A stretch of DNA of 22,324 bases, taken from assembly GCA_009731375.1 (NCBI GenBank), contig BJOX01000284.1, forward strand, positions 218,080 to 240,403, in the 5' to 3' direction. Source of the stretch: Paulinella micropora. Its lineage: Eukaryota; Cercozoa; Imbricatea; Euglyphida. A model generated the notes under the pieces. That model was not told where the DNA came from, did no database searches, and saw only the letters and a list, made by a program, of their open reading frames with translations. Position 1 is the first letter of the stretch; every line of letters starts with the position of its first letter. The position numbers and the translations under genes were made by a program. Shown here in pieces: positions 1-7,785 of the stretch.

Positions 1-1205
1 AGAGACGCAGATGTAATCCAGTAGATGCCTTCGTCCACCTACATTTTCCTGCCTAGACCACCAATATTTGTCCCCCCGTGGTTGCGAAAACCCACTGAGA
101 TTGCGCAACCCCGTGGCAACAAGCATCGCAGCCAGCAACTCACCATTCTCACTCCTAACCCCTCTACCCCTCCCATCTATCTCGCCAAAGAGGCCCACCA
201 CTCCCTCCTCCCGCGCTATTCTGGCGGGCCCCAGCTTAGCATTAGCATCACCAACCGTAACCACATGACCTTTGGTGACGAAGTAGGAGACGGCCGCCTG
301 CCACGCCTCATAGGCTGCAATAGATTCCTCTCGTTGATTTTCTTGGGGGACTCTGAGTAGCCGTTGCCGACGAACACATCCGACGCCGTCGCGCTCCCAG
401 ACGACAGCCTCACCCGCAATTGCTGTGGGTGTGGAACAGGCGCCTGTACAATGGTAGCGCACGGTGCCAGATAGTTGGCCACCAACGTCAAGACTCCCCC
501 CAAGAGACGCGAGCCCGCACCAGTTGCAGCCGCTTTGCCGAGGACTGCGAAGCCGTCGACTTGGAGCTTCTCCACCTTCTGCGACGATAGGTTGTGCTCC
601 TGGACTCCGACGATCACCCAGCCTCGCTCCTTGTAGTGCTCCGGCCATTCCCCAAAGCCTGGGCTATCCGCACCCACTTTGCCTTGCCAATTATGTGAGG
701 CCACCCTCAGTGGGAAGCCTTTCACAAATTGGGAAGAACGAAGCTGATGCCGATGCCTGCGCTTCGGTTGAGCCCGCCTGGAGCCCTCCGCCACCCTCCA
801 CGGCCCATCCTGCACCCTCCGCCCCAGCTCCTCCAGCTCCCGCATCCCGCCCCACTCCGCCAAGGGAGATTCACCGCTTGAGGCTTCGCCCTGGGGCTCG
901 TCGACTTCCACGTCGAGCACCCAGTAGCCAAATCCCTGCTTGCGAAGCTCCCTCTGCATCTCTACATACTGGGCACCCCCCCGTGCAGCCCGCTGCTTCT
1001 CTCTTTCCCGGAAAGTCCTACCCGTCGCAACGTGAACCTTTCCCGTGAAGAACTTACGCTCCCGCAGCAGCCGCACCATCTTCTCCGCCTCCTCACAAGA
1101 CGCACATTTAATCCGCAAATGTCGCCCACTACCTCTGCCCGCGAATTCCACCTCGACTTCCCCGAGACCGAGAATTCGGAGCTTCGTCGGTTCAACCTCT
1201 TGACC
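1..1205 (-). pseudogene. Non-LTR retrotransposon 5' part: ORF1p-like region plus APE endonuclease, frameshifted, partial
   Basis: Read from 1205 down to 1 on the minus strand. A basic helical region at about 1150-900 (motifs FTGKVHV, FREREKQRAARGG, ELRKQGFGYW) resembles the RRM/CTD-like region of LINE ORF1 proteins. A charged linker follows, then an endonuclease/exonuclease/phosphatase fold from about 690. Its motifs, in order, are SHNWQGK, VGVQEHNL (catalytic Glu), GGVLTLV and VFVGNGYS. At about 325-338 the frame changes by one base. The next frame continues coherently with GDANAKLG (the catalytic Asp/Asn motif), KYWWSR and LLDYICVS up to base 1. Such endonucleases nick target DNA for target-primed reverse transcription; the reverse transcriptase would lie beyond the left edge. 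No ATG marks the start: the frame is open from a TGA near 1213. The frameshift points to a dead copy or an assembly indel. The endonuclease call is firm; the ORF1p-like call is by pattern only. Confidence 0.72.
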
Positions 1206-1467
1206 GCTTGTCCCATAGTTCTTTCAGAGCGGAAGGTCCAGTGGATAAACACTGGGCCAACCTTTTGAGGCACTGTACCATATGGCTGAGTCGATGGAAC
1301 TGCAGCGAAGACGACACAGGGGACATGAGCTGCCTGTGCAGGGTTTGGAAGTTTCTCTCCAGCTGGGTCAAGGTGGTCACCAGGGCAGAGGTGACTACGG
1401 CAGCAGCCATCAGGCGAAAGATAGTACACAACAAAACCACATATTCCTTTTTTTGCCCTTCGAGCAT
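1192..1467 (-). pseudogene. Possible upstream leader or coiled-coil piece of the non-LTR element
   Basis: A 91-codon minus-strand frame immediately upstream of the retrotransposon region, offset by one base. Its second half (around TLTQLERNFQTLHRQL and LKRLAQCLSTGPSALKELW) has leucine-spaced helical character, as is common before the RNA-binding part of LINE ORF1 proteins. It ends at a stop just where the ORF1p-like frame opens. It could be the same ORF broken by one more indel, or chance. No family was recognised. Confidence 0.25.
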
Positions 1468-1620
1468 CCCATCAAATATCCATTCACCGCACTGTGATGT
1501 GAAAACGTACCTACAGTGAAAAGAGTAACAGACAAAAAGGAAATATGTGGTTCTGTTGTGTACAAAACAACCCGATGTTGGTCAATTGCAAAATAAGATG
1601 TAGTTCGAAAAAACTTTGTG

Positions 1621-1719
1621 CTTCGCAACAATAATTGCGAGTCGCAACAGTAGTTGCGAATCACAACTATGCCTGCGAATCGCAAATGTGTCTAAGCGAA
1701 TCACAATATTTATTGCAAG
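1621..1719. repeat. GCGANTCGC short-palindrome cluster I
   Basis: About six degenerate copies of TTGCGANTCGCAA (for example ttgcgagtcgcaa, ttgcgaatcacaa, ctgcgaatcgcaa), separated by short AT-rich spacers. Each unit is an odd palindrome, self-complementary except for the central base. The cluster sits between the non-LTR fragment and the transposase fragment and is followed by a short GA/GATA tract to about 1747. Confidence 0.85.
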
Positions 1720-1746
1720 AGAGAGAGAGATAGAGAGATAGGGAGA

Positions 1747-2063
1747 TCACCACTGCTCTCCTGTCATATCCCCTCCCTTGGCACAGGGTGTTGCACCACC
1801 TTGTCTACCCGTGGCAGCGCAAAAAAGCTTCCAACGCTGATCCAGGATGTTTTGCTTCTTCCTCCTCAACTCCCAGGACTCCAGTTCTTCTAACCACCGC
1901 TGCCACATTGCTCCCCTTCCAGGTCTCACCACGCTTTTCTCACCCTTCAGAAGGCGAAACAAATGCCGGTATATATATATCCCTCCACCAGGTGAAGTGC
2001 ATCTTCCACTGATTGCACAATGCAGTCTTCCTGAACATGTGCAAAAATAGGAACATCCCGAAA
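1747..2063 (-). other. Possible 3' continuation of the transposase, unrecognised
   Basis: On the minus strand a frame stays open from about 2208 to 1747. It includes a tryptophan- and charge-rich stretch (MWQRWLEELESWELRRKKQ) that looks protein-like. It lies directly downstream of the Tnp2-like frame, which ends at 2064. It may be more of the same broken gene, but no transposase motif is recognisable here. Confidence 0.25.
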
Positions 2064-2599
2064 TCACTTGTACTCCTTCGTGCCTGATGTAAGCGCGTTG
2101 TTCCCGTACCTGATAGCTTTGGCTCCGTCTTTTAAGGGCGCCGGGTCGGCGTTGGGCAATGAGCGCCAGTCGTAGAAATCCTCCACTTTGACCGCTGTCA
2201 TTTCGCACTTGCAGCAGCCATGGTAGCCCAGCTGCTTATGGCAGAGCAGCTGCACTTGCGCAATGTAGTCGGCGGCAGTAAACAAGAGATTGTACGCCCC
2301 ACCTTGCAGGTCTTCCAGAGAGGGATCAGCCACTTCTTCAATACTTTGGGCTTGGAGGGCCCTAAAATGATGTCGGTGAAAATTTGAAAGCGTGGATCCG
2401 AACGCAAGAAAAACGGAAGATTCATTACTTCCAATGTTACCAGGTGCACGGAGTAGGCGGTGTTAGTTAGCCTGAAGCACAGTACGCCATCAAAAAATAA
2501 ACCCAACGTCAAGACGTTAGGTCGCCGTACGAACTCTCTCCACGCTGGACTGTCTTTTAACTCGTGCGGAACGTGCGGCGGACCATTGGTAGGAACAAA
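2064..2599 (-). pseudogene. Tnp2/CACTA-like transposase core fragment, frameshifted
   Basis: The first frame (open from a TAG at 2600-2602) reads HELKDSPAWREF, then LGLFFDGVLCF, YSVHLVTLEVMNLPFFLR and IILGPSKPK. This matches in order the conserved core of Tnp2-type transposases of CACTA/EnSpm elements (LGLF-DGV, YS-W-V-L---NLP---R, I-PGP--PK). At about 2312-2328 the frame shifts by one base and continues with LEDLQGG, TAADYIAQVQLLCHK and GYHGCCKCEM. This corresponds to the family's leader/body, L-LL and G-C--C segments, the last a cysteine motif. It ends at 2064. The frameshift suggests decay or an assembly error. No terminal CACTA repeats were identified, so superfamily placement rests on protein motifs alone. 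Confidence 0.55.
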
Positions 2600-2628
2600 C
2601 TATCTCGCATCTGCACACCACCACACAG

Positions 2629-2712
2629 ATTGCGATTCGCACAAATAGTTGCGCAGATATATTTGCAAATCGCAAGTACTATAGCGAATCGCAAAAATAA
2701 TTGCGAATCACA
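2629..2712. repeat. GCGANTCGC short-palindrome cluster II
   Basis: About five degenerate units (ttgcgattcgcac, ttgcgcaga, tttgcaaatcgcaa, agcgaatcgcaaa, ttgcgaatcacaa). It lies exactly between the N-terminal-like and core-like parts of the minus-strand transposase, so it is either an insertion or the content of an intron. Confidence 0.8.
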
Positions 2713-2721
2713 AAAAAAAAT

Positions 2722-3308
2722 TCGTCCAGTCCAAGGCCAGCAGCCACTAGTGCATTTGTACGGACAGATGAAGTATTCTTGGCTACATGTCGTGTCGATC
2801 TACGCATTCGCTTGTCATGCGACTCCCAGGACGGCAGGACCGGAGCTGGGGCCCCACCATCCATGGCAGCAAGGTTGATGATGTCAACCACTGCCTGCAT
2901 CAAGTGACGAGATGCATGATGAAACGCTGCTACCTCTGTCAGCATGTCCAACACAGCACCACGGGTCAGCTTTCCTCTATTATCGAACAGTAAAGCTTGA
3001 AGGCCATGCCCGTCTTGCGCAGACTCTTGCGATGCAGGCATATGCATACCAGGTCCATCGCCCACACCCACGCCATCAAGACTCTGATCATACCATGACT
3101 TTTCATAGTACATGTCCTCGTCAGCGTCTCCATCCGTCTGTGACGTCGGTGGCGACTCCATTAATGCGTCTGCGCTACTAGGATTTGGGGGTTGTGAGCC
3201 AGCCTCTGCTTCAGACCTGCATCGGATTCCTGAGTGCAAGGAGCCGATTGTAATCTTGCCCGTCGAAGTGATCGCCCAAGGGCGTCTACAACAAGTTGAG
3301 CAAGACAA
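2722..3308 (-). pseudogene. Probable N-terminal region of the Tnp2-like transposase
   Basis: An open minus-strand frame of about 195 codons. Order of content: cysteines near the start (CSTCCRR), a Ser/Pro/Ala-rich linker, and an acidic stretch (TDGDADEDMYYEKSWYDQ). A helical block follows (LTRGAVLDMLTEVAAFHHAS and LMQAVVDIINLAA) of the kind that precedes the catalytic core in Tnp2-type proteins, where a helix with a histidine is followed by an 'A--DLL-LI' segment. The frame then runs into palindrome cluster II (2629-2712), whose bases give a spurious C-terminus. Orientation and order agree with the core fragment downstream at 2064-2599. Assignment depends mainly on that context; the protein alone is not diagnostic. 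Confidence 0.4.
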
Positions 3309-3312
3309 GCAG

Positions 3313-3460
3313 CACCAGTGAGCACTGGGAAGAGAGTACGCACAGTAATGATGTCTTAATACGACGTGAGTACGGTGTTAGAAACCTCAGCCTAAGTGAG
3401 CCCTGGAAAGAAAATACTCACAGTACTGATGCTTCAATAAGGTGTGAGTACTTTCCTTCC
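3313..3460. repeat. Hairpin repeat, copies A and B (tandem)
   Basis: Two diverged copies (about 3313-3374 and 3394-3460) of a 62-67 bp unit: gtgagc-ctggaaaga, then TACTCACAGTA, then a short loop, then GTGAGTAC. The arms GTAC[G/T]CAC and GTGAGTAC are inverted repeats, so each copy can fold. Copy C is at 3771-3845. Confidence 0.75.
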
Positions 3461-3476
3461 ATTGCTAAATACTTGG

Positions 3477-3754
3477 GAATCGCAATTACTATAGCGAGTC
3501 GCAAAACAAATTGCGAATCGCGAAGAAATTGCGAATTGCAAACACTGACTGCGAATCGCAAGTACTATTGCGAGTCGCAAAATTAATTGCGAATCGCGAA
3601 AGCATTGCGAATCGCAAACAATAATTGCGAATCGCAAGTACTATTTCGAATCGCAAACAATAATTTGCGAATCGCAAGTACTATTGCGAGTCGCAAAATT
3701 AGTTGCGAATCGCAAGAAATAATTGCGAATCGCAAAATTAATTGCGAATCGCAA
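3477..3754. repeat. GCGANTCGC short-palindrome array III (largest)
   Basis: About fifteen units of TTGCGANTCGCAA (N mostly A, sometimes G) in 278 bp. They alternate with spacers that are themselves near-palindromic (agtacta, attaatt, acaataatt). Longer sub-blocks, such as unit-agtacta-unit-aattaatt, recur, so part of the array grew by duplicating two or more units at once. It is flanked by hairpin copies B and C. Confidence 0.9.
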
Positions 3755-3770
3755 GGGATCACAAGCTTAA

Positions 3771-3845
3771 GCAACACCAGTGAGCTATGGGAAGAAAGTA
3801 CTCACAGTACTGGTGTTTTCATAGGGTGTGCGTACTTTCCTTTCA
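3771..3845. repeat. Hairpin repeat, copy C
   Basis: The third copy of the unit seen at 3313-3460, with the best-preserved hairpin: GAAAGTACTCAC at 3793-3804 pairs with GTGTGCGTACTTTC at 3826-3839 (one mismatch). It follows the palindrome array directly. Confidence 0.75.
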
Positions 3846-3910
3846 CTGCTAGCAACCTTAGCGTATCCGCTGCGGAAGTTGTTGCACCTGTTCAGCCGCA
3901 TAGTGACAGT

Positions 3911-3958
3911 TCCAGTAACAACAGGTGCAACAAATCCAGTAACAACAGGTGGAACAAG
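3911..3958. repeat. 24-bp direct tandem duplication
   Basis: Two 24-bp copies beginning tccagtaacaacaggtg differ at two positions. Looser matches to 'ccttccagtaa-aagaag' follow at about 3978 and 4106. The stretch 3846-4200 has no convincing gene apart from this and the leader of the next one. Confidence 0.8.
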
Positions 3959-4206
3959 TTCTTAACCTCCTGTCTAGCCTTCCAGTAAGAAGAAAAAGAA
4001 TAACACGGAAGAAAGGAGAATTAGGGAAAATGTTGAAAACAATTTTCTAATTCTTCTTTCTTCCCAGCCTGGGGGGCATTTGATCTCCTGCCTAGCACAT
4101 ATAGCCTTCCAGTAACAAGAAGAAGAAGAAGACGTTGTGTAGAGGTGAAAACTCTCCTTCTGCAAGGCGGGGGTCACGCTTACAGTTTGCACTTACCCAG
4201 TGGGAC

Positions 4207-4899
4207 ATGGGTCGTCTTTTTGTGTTGCCCATGCCAGGTGATCCAGAATGGACCAGGATGTACCTCGTGGAGTACTTACGTCCTTGTACGCCCGAGGAAG
4301 TGCCAGAAGCAGAGCCTTGGTATGCAACGTCTTACGAGTTCTTCGACTTCAATACTAAGAACAGTTCCGGTTGGCGATCGCACCAGCAGAGCGAGGTGCT
4401 GTGCCCATTGAATGTGTTGTCTGCCAAACGAAAAAGGACACAAAATATGCCCTTCGTACCGACTAGCGGTAGCGAAGGTGCAGTCACTGTTGCGAAATCT
4501 ATGTTTCGTCGCAAGAGTGTTTCTGACATTATATATTCAGATGTAATTATACCGTCTAAGGCAAAAGGAAAGTGGCATGTGATTCATTTCCTGGGCAAGG
4601 ACTACTCATCATCCAATAGCAGGTTACAAAAAACATCTCCTGTTTTTCACCGAGCTTTTCAATCTATTAATAGCAGCAGGAACGGAAACCCCCTTTTGTT
4701 ATTTACCGATGTGCGTGAACAGTGTAAACCATACACAGCGATAGTGCAAGATGGAGACTTCGAGGAAGGGGCAGAAGTTTTTGATGACGGACACTTACAT
4801 CTGAACAAAGGAAAAAGATTGACGCAGGAAAGTTGGGATAGGGTACTTGCGTTGAGTCTGCGTTATCAGAAAGCACTTAGCTTTGACTTGCAGGTTTGA
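4207..4899 (+). CDS. Hypothetical protein, 230 aa, intact
   Basis: An uninterrupted frame from the ATG at 4207 to TGA at 4897-4899. The frame is open upstream to 4105, so the true start could be earlier or in another exon; pyrimidine-CAG sequences just before 4207 (around 4182 and 4200) could be splice acceptors. The protein is mixed alpha/beta in appearance, with no transmembrane segment or signal peptide. It has an N-terminal WTRMYLVEYLRP region, a basic KRKRTQ patch near residue 80, then KGKWHVIHFLGKDY and LLLFTDVREQCKPYTAIVQD, and an acidic/helical C-terminus (LTQESWDRVLALSLRYQKAL). Regularly mixed amino-acid use and an AATAAA 16 nt after the stop support a real gene or exon. I do not recognise the family. 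It could be an accessory transposon ORF, given its neighbours. Confidence 0.6.
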   Translation: MGRLFVLPMPGDPEWTRMYLVEYLRPCTPEEVPEAEPWYATSYEFFDFNTKNSSGWRSHQQSEVLCPLNVLSAKRKRTQNMPFVPTSGSEGAVTVAKSMFRRKSVSDIIYSDVIIPSKAKGKWHVIHFLGKDYSSSNSRLQKTSPVFHRAFQSINSSRNGNPLLLFTDVREQCKPYTAIVQDGDFEEGAEVFDDGHLHLNKGKRLTQESWDRVLALSLRYQKALSFDLQV

Positions 4900-4914
4900 T
4901 GTTAGTAGACGTTT

Positions 4915-4920
4915 AATAAA
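4915..4920 (+). promoter_or_regulatory. Poly(A) signal AATAAA for the 4207-4899 gene
   Basis: A canonical AATAAA 16 nt past the stop codon, in AT-rich DNA. The short spacing is consistent with a compact 3' UTR. Confidence 0.5.
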
Positions 4921-5013
4921 TTAAGTTCATAATTAAAAAATGTCTTCAATTGGATTTGAAACAGCACTGGAACCGGAAGCCTTTAATAATATTATATTGT
5001 GAAAAAAAAAATT

Positions 5014-5391
5014 TGAGAATCGCAACATATGTTGCGATTCACAACTAACTTTGCGAATCGCAAATTATTGTGTGATTCACAACAAATTTTGCGAATCACA
5101 AAACATTTGTTGCGAACCGCAAATTATTGTGTGATTCACAACAAATTTTGCGAATCACAAAACATTTGTTGCGAATCACAAATTATTTTGCGAATCGCAG
5201 ACTCATTTTGCTAATCACAGAATGTTTTATGTTCGCAATATATTCTGCGTATCGCAAAATAAGTCTGCGATTTGCAAAATAATTTGCGATTCGCAATTTA
5301 TTTTGCGATACGCAAATAATTTTGCGAAAGTCCACAAATTTTGCGAATCGCAATTTGTCGCCGTTGCAATCGCAAATTATTTTGCGGGTCG
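5014..5391. repeat. GCGANTCGC palindrome cluster IV
   Basis: About twenty degenerate TTGCGANTCGCAA units, many decayed to TTGCGAATCACAA or TTGTGATTCACAA, with AAATT-type spacers. It includes a perfect 20-bp palindrome at 5019-5038 (ATCGCAACATATGTTGCGAT). This cluster is more diverged than array III. A 59-bp segment is tandemly duplicated within it. Confidence 0.88.
5052..5169. repeat. 59-bp tandem duplication inside cluster IV
   Basis: Copies at 5052-5110 and 5111-5169 are almost identical and contain three palindrome units each. This shows that the cluster expands by segmental duplication as well as by decay of single units. Confidence 0.85.
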
Positions 5392-6181
5392 TGTCCCCGT
5401 AGTGCGAAATGGTGTAGTTCGAGCTTCGCAATACTTGAGAATAGCGTTTGAGGTTCGATCGTACGACCCGCATCACATAAGCCTTGGTGCGGCCGGGGGG
5501 CATGCTGTTGGCTTGGGACCATACGTTGATAGCTTGGGGTATAGTTGCAGATCGCATTTGGGGTGCCCAAGAGTTTGGATGGTTAGCAATCTCTATGAGT
5601 ATGGTATTGTCGAGGTAGGACGCGGTGTTGTCGACTCTAATCAGGAAAGAACCAAAAGGCCTTCGTAGTAGAGACCGGGCAGCGGAGGATCGCATGCGGA
5701 CGTACGGCGTATTCCGTATGTTGGAATGGTTGATTTCATATATTTTTGACCGGCCATAAAGGCGTTGCAACTGGTCCCAGTCGTCCAGGCCAGCTCTGCG
5801 TCCATATTTTTCAATTAAAATTAATTCGCGATGGGCGGAGTCATCCAACAGTTGAGATAGTTTAGCATATACGGATGAGGGGGCGGAATGTGAGATCCAG
5901 AGTGCGATAGAGTTAACGTTGCCGCGTCGGTAGTGGTGGGTAGTACCTCGAAGTGAGATCGGGTGGCCACAATCATGTTCGCGGAAGGGGCATATGGTCT
6001 GCTTAGCTCGTGCACGTGCATCGGCGTGGTTCTTCGTGGTAGAGTATGTCGGATTGTGGAAAGAACGCATTCTAGGATAGGCCCGCCGACGTACATTCAT
6101 TCGAGGGAGCAGGAGGGAAATAAACTGCTGTTCTAGAGCAAGTCGTTGAGAGCGAATAGTGGACTCTTCTTCTGCTGTCAT
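5183..6181 (-). CDS. Hypothetical protein, about 330 codons, C-terminus made of palindrome repeats
   Basis: On the minus strand the frame runs from an ATG at 6181 to a stop at 5183. Residues 1-260 or so look like real protein: EEESTIRSQRLALEQQFISL (helix), Arg-rich stretches, a possible Cys/His group (CPFREHDCGHP), an Arg-rich THHYRRGN, then LYGRSKIYEINHSN and YLDNTILIEIANHPN. From about 5391 the frame passes into palindrome cluster IV, which supplies the last 70 or so codons (ICDCNGDKLRFAKF and similar) and the stop. The original C-terminus is therefore probably lost, or an intron begins there. Upstream of 6181 the frame enters a (TAC)n tract encoding poly-Val and should not be counted. Family not recognised. 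Confidence 0.42.
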   Translation of the reverse strand: MTAEEESTIRSQRLALEQQFISLLLPRMNVRRRAYPRMRSFHNPTYSTTKNHADARARAKQTICPFREHDCGHPISLRGTTHHYRRGNVNSIALWISHSAPSSVYAKLSQLLDDSAHRELILIEKYGRRAGLDDWDQLQRLYGRSKIYEINHSNIRNTPYVRMRSSAARSLLRRPFGSFLIRVDNTASYLDNTILIEIANHPNSWAPQMRSATIPQAINVWSQANSMPPGRTKAYVMRVVRSNLKRYSQVLRSSNYTISHYGDTTRKIICDCNGDKLRFAKFVDFRKIICVSQNKLRIANYFANRRLILRYAEYIANIKHSVISKMSLRFAK

Positions 6182-6253
6182 ATACGATGAGACCAGGCAG
6201 ATGATCGCTATGGGTACGGATATAAACTGATAGAAACCCACGCTGCCGCCAAC

Positions 6254-6292
6254 ATCAACACCACCACCACCAACAACAACAACAGCAACTAT

Positions 6293-6340
<48 letters not shown>

Positions 6341-6530
6341 GCCGACAACCATCAACAGCCACTAACAACACCAACATCACCAACACCAAACGCACCACCA
6401 CCACCACCACCACCACCGCCAAAAGCACCGCCGCCGCCACCACCACCACCACCACCAACAACGACAACAACAACAGCAACATTTCCGCCACCACACCACC
6501 GCCACCACACCACCACTCCAGCATATGACG
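6254..6530. repeat. Compound trinucleotide microsatellite (TAC, CAA, CCA/CAC, CCG)
   Basis: A pure (CTA)n tract at about 6297-6340 is flanked by interspersed CAA, CCA and CCG triplets. It gives poly-Val, Ser or Gly shadows in several frames. It lies directly upstream of the 5183-6181 frame. Confidence 0.9.
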
Positions 6531-6900
6531 AATTGATATGACTGTTACAAATCAGACCGTTAGAAAATAATTTTAATTTTTTGAATTTTTCAAAAGTTTC
6601 ATAAGTTTAATTTACTTTAATGTCAAATAATGCTGGAATAAATAAGTTTTTATATCGAGAAAACAACAAAGATCAGTAACTTAGCAATCAAACCAGAGTC
6701 ACGGTAACAACTCAGCTGAAGTCAAGTTCATAAACTGCCTACAGTTAATTTGAATTTTTGAATTCAAATTTCAACATTTTCAATTAGAACCTTTTTGAAA
6801 TTATTCAAATTCAGTGTATTTAATGATTAGAACACATAAACTTGAATTATACACAGCATGTAAGGAAACATGTGAGTGACAGGTGGTCACTGCCTTGACT
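6531..6900. other. AT-rich stretch without recognisable gene
   Basis: Very AT-rich with local TTTGAATTTTTGAATTCAAA-type inverted repeats around 6740-6815. No coding frame or RNA gene is recognisable. Confidence 0.5.
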
Positions 6901-7253
6901 GTGGCAACTAGTGACTGTTTTACTAGTAACTGTCTCACTCAACTTGAAGTCTAAGCTACCGCACCGGTTTTATGCTTCAAAATCATTGTAAATATGCCGC
7001 AGTGAACAAGCTAGTATTAATATTATTTCATGCATACTTCAAGTAGTCAGTGAGTATATATAACGACTACAAGTGAGTGGCAAGTAGTACAGTGACTTGT
7101 GTAAAACTGTCTCACCCAACTTAAAGTCTAAGCTACCGCACCGGTTTTATGCTTCAAAATCATTGTAAATATGCTGAACAAGCTAGTATTAATATTATTT
7201 CGTGCATACTTCAAGTAGTCAGTGCGTATGTATGACGAATGCAAGTGAGTGGC
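6901..7253. repeat. 177-bp tandem duplication
   Basis: Two copies (about 6901-7077 and 7078-7253) share ctgtctcac-caactt-aagtctaagctaccg, tgcttcaaaatcattgtaaa and gcatacttcaagtagtcagtg. Copy 2 lacks a few bases (ccgcag versus -), and point differences are scattered, so the duplication is not very recent. The sequence between the two conserved stretches also aligns. No coding capacity seen. Confidence 0.85.
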
Positions 7254-7780
7254 AACTTTTACCATAAATAAGCCACAAAACTACCAGTTTGTAAGTAACG
7301 GTCGTAACGGCTAGAAATTCAATTTTTTTAATATTTTGGAAAATTATGAAAAAAAAATTCTGATGAAAAAAATATAATGTTCAAGTAGTAGTCAAACGAC
7401 TCTCAAACCAAAAGAAACGAACGCAAACCAAAAAAGCAGCCATAATACAGTAAAACCGTTAAGAAACTGTTGTAACGGCTTGGAATTCAAGTCAATTTTT
7501 TTTAAACTTTTATTTCTTTTAATGATGAAAGGGGCGGCTAAGATCTTTGTTTTTATGAAGGAACAATTATTTTTGAAATATGTCAACTTTTCTTGTGGTA
7601 TTTTCTTGTGCTTTATCCTGTCGGGTGTAGGAGAGGAGAAAGAGGTGGTCACGGCACTGGGGCAAAGGGACAAACAAAAGACAAAACAAGACAAACACAT
7701 ACACATCACAAAAAGGTACGTAGGGTGCATCGGGTGAGACTTGAGACTTAGTCGGTATCATGGCAGTTGGATTAAATAAT
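7254..7780. other. AT-rich stretch with a short dispersed direct repeat, no gene recognised
   Basis: The phrase gt(c/t)gtaacggct-g-aattcaa followed by T-rich DNA appears near 7302 and 7471, a diverged duplicate. Short frames on both strands (for example 7392-7737) are low in complexity or lysine-rich and look like chance. No RNA gene seen. Confidence 0.45.
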
Positions 7781-7785
7781 ATCGT

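Noticed and set aside
3477-3754. CRISPR array
   Set aside because: Units are 13 bp with 5-9 bp spacers that are AT-rich and partly shared, and there are no cas genes.
1621-5391. HIP1-like cyanobacterial octamer repeats
   Set aside because: HIP1 is GCGATCGC, an even palindrome. The unit here is GCGANTCGC with an odd centre, and the context is eukaryotic.
6190-6524. Poly-Val N-terminus of the 5183-6181 protein
   Set aside because: It comes from the (TAC)n tract; the ATG at 6181 is a better start.
7392-7761. Small genes on either strand
   Set aside because: Overlapping frames on both strands, biased to Lys/Phe in AT-rich DNA, with no motif.
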